Positions 1 through 5,328 of a stretch of 7,495 bases of DNA are shown here, piece after piece. Location: positions 1-7,495 of the forward strand of contig JAUXAK010000026.1 of assembly GCA_030619955.1 (NCBI GenBank), given 5' to 3'. This stretch comes from an archaeon. GTDB taxonomy: Archaea; Nanobdellota; Nanobdellia; Pacearchaeales; UBA284. The first letter of the stretch is position 1; the number at the start of each line of letters is the position of its first letter. The notes beneath the pieces were generated by a model. It did no database searches. It saw nothing but the letters and a program-made list of their open reading frames with translations, and was not told the DNA's origin. The position numbers and the translations under genes are program-made.

Positions 1-121
1 GAGCAACTTCCATGTTTTGACTAACATCAATATCTTCAAACTCTATTTTATGCTCTTTTAGCCAATCCTTAAGCTTATCACACCAAGGACAAGTTGATGT
101 TGAATATACTTTAATTTTCAT
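1..121 (-). CDS. Glutaredoxin/NrdH-like CPWC thiol oxidoreductase, N-terminal part (cut by window edge)
   Basis: The first 40 residues are visible. They begin MKIKVYSTSTCPWCDKLKDW and continue as a beta-alpha-beta start of a thioredoxin fold, with the redox pair CPWC at residues 11-14 and a 'FEDIDVSQN' strand. This matches the short glutaredoxin/NrdH/YruB-like family, cytosolic proteins that reduce disulfides or mixed disulfides. The rest (cis-Pro and C-terminal half) lies beyond position 1. The ATG at 121-119 is the natural start because the first beta strand begins immediately. No clear Shine-Dalgarno sequence precedes it. The gene follows the DUF6485-like gene by only 21 nt on the same strand, so the two are probably co-transcribed. 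The family call is strong; the exact substrate is unknown. Confidence 0.85.
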   Translation of the reverse strand, partial: MKIKVYSTSTCPWCDKLKDWLKEHKIEFEDIDVSQNMEVA

Positions 122-130
122 TTTTTTGTT

Positions 131-164
131 TTGAATTTTTATTTATTTTGAATTTTTATTTATT
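131..164. repeat. Perfect 17-bp tandem duplication spanning a stop codon
   Basis: TTGAATTTTTATTTATT occurs twice head-to-tail at 131-147 and 148-164. The junction lies over the 3' end of the DUF6485-like gene, so the duplicated block supplies its last codons and its stop (145-143). Seventeen is not a multiple of three, so the duplication also changes the frame relation to the downstream glutaredoxin gene. Confidence 0.9.
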
Positions 165-346
165 CTACAAAAATGTTCAAAGCTTCTGTCATAACTTGCT
201 TCATCTTTTTTTGAAAAGAAACAAGCTGGAAGCTCTTTTCTTGCAAGATGGTAAGCAATACATTCACAACATAATCCTTTTCTAGAGCAAGGATAAGTGC
301 AGTTACATTTTTTTAAATTTTTTTGCTTATTAAGGCACTCTGCCAT
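143..346 (-). CDS. Small cysteine-rich DUF6485-like protein
   Basis: The 67-residue protein has nine cysteines: C4, C14, C16, C20, C26, C27, C29, C42 and C60. The core reads NCTYPCSRKGLCCECIAYH (15-33), followed by ARKELPACFF and YDRSFEHF. This cysteine spacing and the 'ELPAC(F/Y)F...YDRS' tail are what I recognise as the DUF6485 family of short, probably metal- or cluster-binding proteins with no assigned function. The ATG at 346-344 is supported by a purine-rich GAGGAAAG element 4-11 nt upstream and by a TATA-like box further up. A CPWC glutaredoxin follows directly, suggesting a redox or metal-handling pair. Family recognition is from memory; the metal ligand role is inferred from cysteine density only. 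Confidence 0.8.
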   Translation of the reverse strand: MAECLNKQKNLKKCNCTYPCSRKGLCCECIAYHLARKELPACFFSKKDEASYDRSFEHFCRINKNSK

Positions 347-350
347 TTTT

Positions 351-358
351 CTTTCCTC
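351..358 (-). promoter_or_regulatory. Shine-Dalgarno-like element of the DUF6485-like gene
   Basis: On the minus strand GAGGAAAG lies 4 nt before the ATG at 346. It contains the GAGG core of a ribosome binding site, unlike several other genes here that appear leaderless. It supports the chosen start. Confidence 0.45.
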
Positions 359-384
359 TTTTTCTATTTCTTTAATAAAACAAA

Positions 385-394
385 CTTTTAAAGA
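385..394 (-). promoter_or_regulatory. Candidate TATA box for the DUF6485/glutaredoxin pair
   Basis: TCTTTAAAAG on the minus strand is centred about 26 nt above position 363. That would give a short leader of roughly 17 nt containing the GAGGAAAG element. The position is consistent with archaeal promoter geometry but the motif is common in AT-rich DNA. Confidence 0.4.
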
Positions 395-403
395 TTTTTG
401 TTT

Positions 404-673
404 TTAAGAAAAGATTATTTCTTCAATCTCTCTTAATTTTTTAATGTTTAATTGATAAGCTAAGCCATGCTTTGTTTTTCCATAATAACCAACAAAACCT
501 TTCTTTATTAGATTATGAAGTACATTTTTAACAAATCCAACAAGGTGTGAAGGCAGTCCGGATTGTAATGTTTCTAAAAGTAAATGCCCCTTGTGAAAAG
601 CTCTGACAGAATAAAGTTTTTTCAAGATAGTTTTTCTTATTTTCTGATAATTTTCTTCATCTAATTTTTTCAT
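404..673 (-). CDS. Small winged-helix-like DNA-binding protein (hypothetical, archaeal)
   Basis: The 89-residue protein starts MKKLDEENYQ. Residues about 10-80 alternate helix and turn like a winged helix: 'ILKKLYSV', 'GHLLLETLQSGLPSHLVGFVKNVLHNLIKKGFV', then a wing-like 'GYYGKTKHGLAYQLN' and a final helix. Lysine-rich composition and a KTKHGLAYQLN wing suggest nucleic acid binding; I recognise the style from DPANN genomes but know no name or function. A TTG at 685 would add four residues. I prefer the ATG at 673 because a TATA box is centred about 26 nt upstream of it, which predicts a leaderless mRNA starting there. The gene diverges from the next winged-helix gene. Confidence 0.65.
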   Translation of the reverse strand: MKKLDEENYQKIRKTILKKLYSVRAFHKGHLLLETLQSGLPSHLVGFVKNVLHNLIKKGFVGYYGKTKHGLAYQLNIKKLREIEEIIFS

Positions 674-693
674 AAACTTTTGCAATGAAAATT

Positions 694-704
694 GTCTTAA
701 ATAT
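694..704 (-). promoter_or_regulatory. TATA box for the 404-673 gene (leaderless geometry)
   Basis: TATTTAAG on the minus strand, preceded by the purine-rich GAGAAAAAA, is centred near 699. Twenty-six nt downstream is the ATG at 673, so transcription should begin at or next to the start codon. Confidence 0.55.
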
Positions 705-754
705 TTTTTCTCCTTTCTTTAATTCATATTTATAGCCCATATAAGCCATAAATA

Positions 755-768
755 GAAAGATTTAAAAA
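755..768 (+). promoter_or_regulatory. BRE/TATA promoter for the 790-1116 gene (leaderless geometry)
   Basis: GAAAGA (755-760) followed by TTTAAAAA (761-768) resembles an archaeal BRE plus TATA box. Its centre is about 26 nt upstream of the ATG at 790, which predicts a leaderless transcript; no ribosome binding site is present. Confidence 0.6.
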
Positions 769-789
769 CTCAAAATATTTATTAGAAAC

Positions 790-1116
790 ATGGTAAAAAC
801 AGTTTTTATAGAATTATTTGGAGAAAACCCAATTTTTAAAGTACTGGATTTTTTAGTAATTCATGAAGAATTTGACTATAGTATGACAGACATTGCAAAA
901 TTTTCTGGAGTTGGCTATAGCACACTAAAACTTTTTTGGCCAAAACTAGAAAAAGAAAAAATTGTTGTATGCATAAGAACAGTAGGAAAAGCAAAGATGT
1001 TCAAATTAAATGAAAAAAGTTTTGCTGTTCAAAAATTTAAGGCTTTTTACTGGGCACTGACAAAAGAAGCAGTAAGAAAAGAGCTCAAAATAAAACCAAG
1101 CCCTATTAAACAATAA
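790..1116 (+). CDS. Winged helix-turn-helix transcriptional regulator, archaeal
   Basis: This 108-residue protein is a single small DNA-binding domain. Residues 8-25 (ELFGENPIFKVLDFLVIH) form the first helices. A helix-turn-helix follows at about 31-56 (MTDIAKFSGVGYSTLKLF), with 'KEKIV...TVGKAKMFKLN' at about 55-74 as the beta wing. A final helix (FKAFYWALTKEAVRKEL) could dimerise. The architecture matches a winged-helix family common in archaea, including DPANN, acting in the cytosol on DNA; the target is unknown. There is no effector domain. Transcription should be leaderless from the TATA box at 761-768. It diverges from another small winged-helix gene and converges on the end of the sulfur operon, only 8 nt away. 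Confidence 0.75.
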   Translation: MVKTVFIELFGENPIFKVLDFLVIHEEFDYSMTDIAKFSGVGYSTLKLFWPKLEKEKIVVCIRTVGKAKMFKLNEKSFAVQKFKAFYWALTKEAVRKELKIKPSPIKQ

Positions 1117-1124
1117 GAAAGGAA

Positions 1125-2132
1125 CTATTGAACTCTTAATTTTTCTATTTGATTTTTATTTAATGGGCTAACTTTTAACACTTTATTAAATTTTCTCTTG
1201 CCATAATGTACTAAAACATTTTTTTTATGTTTTGCATCAGAATGTGCTACTGTTAAAGAAGCTGCAATTTTTATTACATTTTTAGTTGGTTTTTCTTCTA
1301 ATAATGTTATTGGACTTGGAAAATCTTTAACTTCAAACATAGTATCATTTTTTGCTAATTTCATTAATTTTTTATTTTCTTGCTCATTTCTTCCTACAAT
1401 AATCTTATTAGTTATCTTATTTTTATAACGAAAATGCCTTCCAATTTTAAGCAGTTCAGTATCTCTAGAAGTTATTTTCTTTTTATGTTTAAAAAAGTCA
1501 CGAAACTTAGCTGCAAAAGCTTTCTCGCATAACAAGCAGCCACCTGCTGGTGTTGGATATGAAATTTTGAATTTTTCTGCAAGAGCTATCTGCCTTTTTC
1601 TTGATCTTCCTTGAATGTCAAGAAGTTTATTCCTATTAACAAGGCTTTTCTTCTCAGCAATACTTTCAGGAAGAAGTTTTGCACTAAGTGGTCTTAAAAT
1701 TTTTCCTTTTAATTTAGATTCTCTTTCAATAAGCATCAAAGCCTTTTTTGTCTGGCTCATTGGCCTCTCGTTAAGCACTTCTCCTGTTGCAATAAAATGT
1801 ATTTTTTCTTTTTTCATGATTTGTTTAGCTTTTTTTAACATAAAGATTTTGCAATCAATGCAAGGATTTATTGCAGTGCCATAGCCATGTTTTGGTTTTC
1901 TTATCATATTTATATATTCATGAAAATTTTTGCTTTCTTTACTTAAATCAATTTTTATTAATTTTGTTTTTAGCTTTCTTGAAGCAGCAACTGCATTTTT
2001 TTCTGAAAAAAATAAAGATGAAAAGTTTAGAGCTGTGATTTTTATATCCTGCTTTTGCATTAGTTTTATTGCAAGCCTTGAGTCTAAGCCACCTGAAAGA
2101 AGAGCTAGAGCTTTAACTTTAGTTTTAGTCAT
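1125..2132 (-). CDS. PP-loop tRNA thiouridine synthase (ThiI/MnmA-like, THUMP-less) with Fe-S-type cysteines and C-terminal NFACT-R-like domain
   Basis: The 335-residue cytosolic enzyme should adenylate a tRNA uridine and replace its oxygen with sulfur. The N-terminus carries the PP-loop SGGLDS (13-18) right after a beta strand, with no THUMP domain before it. PCIDCK (90-95) and GGCLLC (197-202) provide C91, C94, C199 and C202; such a CxxC plus distant cysteine set holds a [4Fe-4S] cluster in related thiolases (TtuA, archaeal ThiI). 'TGEVLNERPMSQ' (116-127) and 'LRPLSAKLLPE' (146-156) are further family signatures. Residues about 286-310 (KNVIKIAASLTVAHSDAK...) resemble an NFACT-R RNA-binding domain. 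The start overlaps the iscU stop by 8 nt, so sulfur from IscS or a cluster from IscU is the likely partner supply. Whether it makes s4U8 or s2U34 cannot be decided here. Confidence 0.82.
   Translation of the reverse strand: MTKTKVKALALLSGGLDSRLAIKLMQKQDIKITALNFSSLFFSEKNAVAASRKLKTKLIKIDLSKESKNFHEYINMIRKPKHGYGTAINPCIDCKIFMLKKAKQIMKKEKIHFIATGEVLNERPMSQTKKALMLIERESKLKGKILRPLSAKLLPESIAEKKSLVNRNKLLDIQGRSRKRQIALAEKFKISYPTPAGGCLLCEKAFAAKFRDFFKHKKKITSRDTELLKIGRHFRYKNKITNKIIVGRNEQENKKLMKLAKNDTMFEVKDFPSPITLLEEKPTKNVIKIAASLTVAHSDAKHKKNVLVHYGKRKFNKVLKVSPLNKNQIEKLRVQ
1134..1161 (+). terminator. T-rich candidate terminator after the winged-helix gene
   Basis: Three T tracts (TTTTT, TTT, TTTTT) follow the stop at 1116 by about 20 nt on the plus strand. 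Archaeal intrinsic termination needs U-rich tracts without a hairpin. The tract lies inside the 3' end of the converging gene, so its composition may be coincidental. Confidence 0.35.
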
Positions 2133-2508
2133 TTTTTCTTTTCTTTTTTTGATAATCTTTTATTGCCCTGCCCAAAGCATCAGCAGCAAGAACAGAACAG
2201 TGTATTTTTCTATAAGGTAAACCACTTAAAGCTTTTACAATTTTATCTTTTGTAATTTTTTTTGCTTGTTCTATGGTTTTGCCTTTTACCATCTGAGTTA
2301 ATACAGAAGAAGAAGCTATGGCTGCTGCGCACCCCATTGTCTGGAATTTTATATCTTTTATTTTATCTTTTTCAATTTTTATATAAAGTTTCATAGAATC
2401 GCCACATACAGGAGAGATTGCTTTGCCAACACCATCTGCATTTTTTATTATACCAACATTTTTTGGATGCAGAAAATTCTGCATGACTTTTTTGCTATAA
2501 CGAAACAT
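2125..2508 (-). CDS. iscU: Fe-S cluster assembly scaffold IscU (NifU N-terminal domain type)
   Basis: The 127-residue protein has the full IscU layout: 'FLHPKNVGII' near the N-terminus, PVCGD (33-37), MGCAAAIASSSV (58-69) and KIHCSVLAADAL (101-112). C35, C60 and C104 are the three cluster ligands and D37 is the conserved aspartate that allows cluster release. The length is that of a stand-alone scaffold, without the C-terminal NifU thioredoxin-like part. The usual LPPVK chaperone-binding motif reads LPYRK (97-101), and no HscA/HscB genes are seen. The ATG at 2508 lies inside the HAD gene (14-nt overlap); a GGTGA element sits 14 nt upstream. IscS is encoded two genes earlier in the same operon, so cluster assembly on this protein in the cytosol is the clear role. 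Confidence 0.93.
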   Translation of the reverse strand: MFRYSKKVMQNFLHPKNVGIIKNADGVGKAISPVCGDSMKLYIKIEKDKIKDIKFQTMGCAAAIASSSVLTQMVKGKTIEQAKKITKDKIVKALSGLPYRKIHCSVLAADALGRAIKDYQKKKRKND

Positions 2509-3133
2509 TTTTTAAATTTAATTCACCAAGATTTTTAATATACTTAATGTGCTTTGCTTTTAATTTTCTTTTTTTAAATATATTTTTATCCCAAGAGCAT
2601 ATAAGAGGAATGACTATATTAATGTGTAATTTGTTAGCAACTTTTATATCACTTAATTTGTCAGCAACATAAATTGTTTCAGAAGTATTGATTTTAAATT
2701 TCTTCATGAGGATTTTGATTGCTTGTTCTTTTGTGTTAAAATCTTCTCCGCAGAGAATATCATTAAACTTTAATCCATGTTTTTTAAAGGATGTTAAAAC
2801 AAAATTTCGTGACGAGTTAGTTACTAAAGCAAGGATACATTGTTTTTTTTGTTTTTTTAATTTAGAAAGTGTTTTTTTTACATGCAGGCAAAGTTTTAGT
2901 TTATTTACTTTAGCTATTATCCTACTGTTTATTTCTTTTTTAAGTTTGCCATTTTCTTTAACTTTAAGATTTTTCAAAGTAATGTTTAATTTAGACCCTA
3001 GAGAGCTTTCAACTTTCTTTCTTGTAAGTTTATAACCTCTTTTTTTTAGAGCATTAAAAATTATATCTCTCCATAAAGCTTTGCTATCAATAAGTGTGCC
3101 ATCTAAATCAAAAATTATCAACTTTTGTTTCAT
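2495..3133 (-). CDS. HAD-superfamily hydrolase (phosphatase-like)
   Basis: The 212-residue protein has the four HAD motifs in order: I FDLDGTLID (8-16, nucleophile D9 and acid/base D11), II TNSS (105-108), III K135, and IV VADKLSD (156-162, D158 and D162 for Mg2+). A helical cap of about 70 residues sits between motifs I and II, as in phosphoglycolate phosphatase/beta-phosphoglucomutase-like enzymes. The usual GD of motif IV is AD. The substrate is unknown; a small phosphorylated metabolite is likely. The protein is very lysine-rich and its gene contains several A7-A8 tracts in the coding sense. The start forms an ATGA overlap with the DUF1858 gene, and its 3' end overlaps iscU by 14 nt, so translation is coupled. 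Its link to Fe-S work is contextual only. Confidence 0.85.
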   Translation of the reverse strand: MKQKLIIFDLDGTLIDSKALWRDIIFNALKKRGYKLTRKKVESSLGSKLNITLKNLKVKENGKLKKEINSRIIAKVNKLKLCLHVKKTLSKLKKQKKQCILALVTNSSRNFVLTSFKKHGLKFNDILCGEDFNTKEQAIKILMKKFKINTSETIYVADKLSDIKVANKLHINIVIPLICSWDKNIFKKRKLKAKHIKYIKNLGELNLKNVSL

Positions 3134-3387
3134 TTTTTCTTTTTAATTTTTTTATTTAACTCATCAAGTAATTTTTTCACATCAATGCCATGAGCTTTTG
3201 CTCCTTGTTCAATTGTCTCTTGAGCTGCAAAAGGGCAGCCAACACATGTCATGCCATGTTTGAAGAAAACATCTGCTAAGTTAGGATATCTATTTATCAC
3301 TTCACTAAATATCATATCTTTTGTTATTTTCTGTTTTTCTTTTTCTTGTTTTTGTTTTTTTGTGTTTATTTGTTTTTTATTTACCAT
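3130..3387 (-). CDS. DUF1858-type CxxC protein (hybrid-cluster-associated redox disulfide domain)
   Basis: Residues about 22-80 of this 85-residue protein form a DUF1858 / TIGR03980-like domain: 'MIFSEVINRYPNLADVFFKHG', then MTCVGCPFAAQETIEQGAKA (46-65) with the CxxC pair C48/C51, then 'HGIDVKKLLDELN'. This domain occurs alone or with hybrid cluster proteins and related Fe-S factors and is thought to act in thiol redox or sulfur/cluster transfer. The first 22 residues are low-complexity and lysine/glutamine-rich; translation from M25 would give just the domain, so the true start is less certain than the frame. The ATG at 3387 overlaps the iscS stop by 7 nt. Position between iscS and iscU suggests a sulfur- or cluster-handling helper; this is inference. 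Confidence 0.82.
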   Translation of the reverse strand: MVNKKQINTKKQKQEKEKQKITKDMIFSEVINRYPNLADVFFKHGMTCVGCPFAAQETIEQGAKAHGIDVKKLLDELNKKIKKKK

Positions 3388-4535
3388 TTGAATGGACTTA
3401 TCTTTCTAAGAGAATTTATAATTTGTGGTAAAACTTCAAGTACATGATTAATATCTTGTTCTGTATTTTCTTTTCCTAAAGTTAAGCGAAGTGAGCCATG
3501 ACTTTGTTCATGACTTAAGCCAATAGCTGTTAAAACATGACTTGGTTTTAAAGAACTACTTGAACAAGCGCTTTGTGTTGAAGCTGCAATTCCTTTTTCA
3601 TCAAGCCTAAGAAGCAAAGATTCTCCTTCAACTCCTTTAAACCAAAAATTAATATTATTAGGCAAACGAAAAGTTGGATGGCCATTAAGATAAGAGTCTT
3701 TTATTTTGCTTATTTCTTTTATAAGTTTATTTCTTAACTTAATTTGTCTTTCTCCTTCTTTTTTCATTTCTTTTGTGGCAAGTTCAACTGCTTTTGCAAA
3801 TCCAATAATACCAGCAACATTTTCTGTTCCACTCCTTAATTTATATTCATGACCGCCGCCATGTAGTATTGGTTCAATATTTACTTTTCTATTAACATAT
3901 AACATTCCAACACCTTTTGGGCCATAAATTTTATGACTTGAAGCAGAAAGCAAGTTAATATTCATTTTTTTAACATTTATTGGTAGCTTGCCAAAACTCT
4001 GAACAGCATCTGTATGAAACAAAATTTTATGTTTTTTACAAATTTTTCCTATTTCAGCTATTGGTTCTATGGTTCCTATTTCATTGTTTGCATGCATAAT
4101 TGAAACAAGAATTGTGTTTTTTGTTATAGCTTTTTCAACATCTTTTGGATTGACAACCCCATATTTATCAACATTAAGATATGTAACTTTAAAACCTTGT
4201 TTTTCAAGCCATTTGCAAGGCTTAAGAATAGCAGGATGTTCTATCTTTGATGTTATAATATGGTTTCCTTTATCACGATTGGCAAAGGCAACACCCTTTA
4301 TTGCTAGATTATTTGATTCTGTTCCTCCTGAAGTAAAAATAATTTCATTTGCTCTTGCATTTATTATCTTTGCAATAGTTTTTCTTGATTTACTTAAAGC
4401 TTCTTTTGCATCTTTGCCAAATGAATGTAAACTTGAGGCATTGCCAAATTTTTCTGAAAAATATAGCCTCATTGCTTCAAGAACTTCTTTTCTTACAGGT
4501 GTTGTTGCAGCATGATCAAGATATATTTTTTTCAT
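3381..4535 (-). CDS. iscS: Cysteine desulfurase, group I (IscS/NifS type)
   Basis: The 384-residue PLP enzyme converts L-cysteine to alanine and leaves a persulfide for Fe-S assembly or tRNA thiolation. The N-terminal YLDHAATTP (5-13) is typical. H100 stacks on PLP, D176 and Q179 (HTDAVQS) bind the ring, and K202 in SSHKIYGPKG is the Schiff-base lysine. RSGTEN (235-240) is the family substrate-site motif. C324 in STQSACSSSSLKPSHVL lies in the long flexible catalytic loop of group I enzymes, not the short one of SufS. Length is near the usual 385-405. The adjacent HGGGHE has H where Q is common. The ATG forms an ATGA overlap with the upstream gene; a weak AGGTAG element lies about 10 nt upstream. 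The partner scaffold iscU follows two genes later. Confidence 0.95.
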   Translation of the reverse strand: MKKIYLDHAATTPVRKEVLEAMRLYFSEKFGNASSLHSFGKDAKEALSKSRKTIAKIINARANEIIFTSGGTESNNLAIKGVAFANRDKGNHIITSKIEHPAILKPCKWLEKQGFKVTYLNVDKYGVVNPKDVEKAITKNTILVSIMHANNEIGTIEPIAEIGKICKKHKILFHTDAVQSFGKLPINVKKMNINLLSASSHKIYGPKGVGMLYVNRKVNIEPILHGGGHEYKLRSGTENVAGIIGFAKAVELATKEMKKEGERQIKLRNKLIKEISKIKDSYLNGHPTFRLPNNINFWFKGVEGESLLLRLDEKGIAASTQSACSSSSLKPSHVLTAIGLSHEQSHGSLRLTLGKENTEQDINHVLEVLPQIINSLRKISPFKW

Positions 4536-4939
4536 TCTAATATTCTACCTAAATTTTTTTCAAATTCTTTCATGTTTCTAAAAATAAAAGATTTATCAGC
4601 AATCCCTCTTAATAAAATTGCTCTTCCTTGCGGCGTTAGGGCTACTATAATTTTTTTACCTAAAGATTTTGCATAACCTGATTCAATTAGAAGTCCTTCG
4701 GCTTTTTCTCTGGTTTCAACAATTGCAAGGAGTATATCACATTTTTTTAGATTAGTAAATGCTTTTCTCATTACAAAAACTGGATTTTCTTTTCTAACTT
4801 TCCATTTTTGTATATCCCGAAAAAAGATAAATGATTTATAACCTGTTCTTTTAATAATATCAGATATATTTTCTAACTTTTTCCTTAGCTTTCTGTGATC
4901 AGCTCCACTAAACTTATAAGCAATATAAATTTTTTTCAT
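4532..4939 (-). CDS. Nucleoside 2-deoxyribosyltransferase-like protein
   Basis: This 135-residue protein resembles the nucleoside 2-deoxyribosyltransferase family (flavodoxin-like fold related to TIR). It opens with the beta strand KKIYIAYKFSGAD (2-14) that ends in the sugar/phosphate-contacting loop. 'GYKSFIFFRDIQKW' (33-46) follows, then KCDILLAIVETREKAEGLLIE split over 66-86, and SGYAKSLGKKIIVAL (87-101). E86 in EGLLIESGYA is the position of the catalytic glutamate and D68 is a conserved acidic residue. The family cleaves or exchanges N-glycosidic bonds of deoxynucleosides; some relatives cleave nucleotide monophosphates. Substrate here is unknown. A GGAG element lies 5 nt before the ATG, and the start overlaps the regulator stop (ATGA). 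Its place between a regulator and iscS is unusual. Confidence 0.78.
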   Translation of the reverse strand: MKKIYIAYKFSGADHRKLRKKLENISDIIKRTGYKSFIFFRDIQKWKVRKENPVFVMRKAFTNLKKCDILLAIVETREKAEGLLIESGYAKSLGKKIIVALTPQGRAILLRGIADKSFIFRNMKEFEKNLGRILE

Positions 4940-5307
4940 CTTATCTCCATTATAGGTTTAGCTGAACATATTTTTAAAATGCCTTTGTTATATTTTTTGC
5001 AGACACAACAAGCTAGACCTTGTTTTTTTGTTAAGTTTAATAATTTTAAAATTTCACTAACAGCTTTCTTATTATTTTTAATAATAGCTTTGGCAGCAAT
5101 TTCAAATTCTTTTTTCATGCTTTTTGGAAATTTTATTTCTTGGGCTCTTTTTTTATGTAAATACTGGCTTATGGCAGCTTCTGTTATTCCTAGGATTTTT
5201 GCAATTTCTTTTTGTTTCAGTTTGTGTTTTAAAAGAACTTTTGCTAGCTCTCGCCTGATTGCAGGAATAATATACCACACTTCGATTTCTTGGGGTAGTG
5301 AATACAT
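4936..5307 (-). CDS. XRE-family transcriptional regulator with C-terminal cysteine cluster
   Basis: Residues 10-58 form a helix-turn-helix domain of the archaeal XRE type: 'VWYIIPAIRRELAKVLL' then KQKEIAKILGITEAAISQYL (31-50) as the helix-turn-helix. A helical middle (65-92) leads to a C-terminal segment with C100, C101, C103 (ACCVC) and C114 (KICS). These four cysteines could bind an Fe-S cluster or zinc, which would suit control of the Fe-S operon it heads. The ATG at 5307 fits a leaderless mRNA, since a TATA box is centred 26 nt upstream. A perfect inverted repeat lies between the TATA box and the start, pointing to autoregulation. The DNA-binding role is well supported by the motif; metal sensing is inferred. 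Confidence 0.8.
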   Translation of the reverse strand: MYSLPQEIEVWYIIPAIRRELAKVLLKHKLKQKEIAKILGITEAAISQYLHKKRAQEIKFPKSMKKEFEIAAKAIIKNNKKAVSEILKLLNLTKKQGLACCVCKKYNKGILKICSAKPIMEIR

Positions 5308-5314
5308 AAAATTC

Positions 5315-5328
5315 TTAACTATTGTTAA
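5315..5328. promoter_or_regulatory. Candidate operator: perfect inverted repeat TTAAC-N4-GTTAA
   Basis: TTAACTATTGTTAA is a perfect 5-bp-arm palindrome. It touches the TATA box at 5328-5337 and lies between it and the regulator start at 5307. Binding here would block transcription start or RNA polymerase loading, so it is a natural site for autorepression by the XRE protein. Confidence 0.5.

Noticed and set aside
674..685. TTG start giving a 93-residue version of the small winged-helix protein
   Set aside because: The nearest purine-rich ribosome-binding-like sequence is too far away, while a TATA box is placed exactly for a leaderless mRNA starting at the ATG at 673.
1076..1099. U-rich stretch downstream of the operon on the minus strand as its terminator
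   Set aside because: It lies inside the coding region of the converging winged-helix gene and is no richer in T than the background, so I do not list it as a feature.
3381..4535. Cysteine desulfurase as DndA of a DNA phosphorothioation system
   Set aside because: No DndB-E or Ssp genes are in the window; iscU and a tRNA thiolase in the same operon explain it.
4532..4939. TIR-domain defence or anti-phage NADase reading of the deoxyribosyltransferase-like protein
   Set aside because: The fold is related, but the motifs fit the deoxyribosyltransferase family better and no defence genes are nearby.
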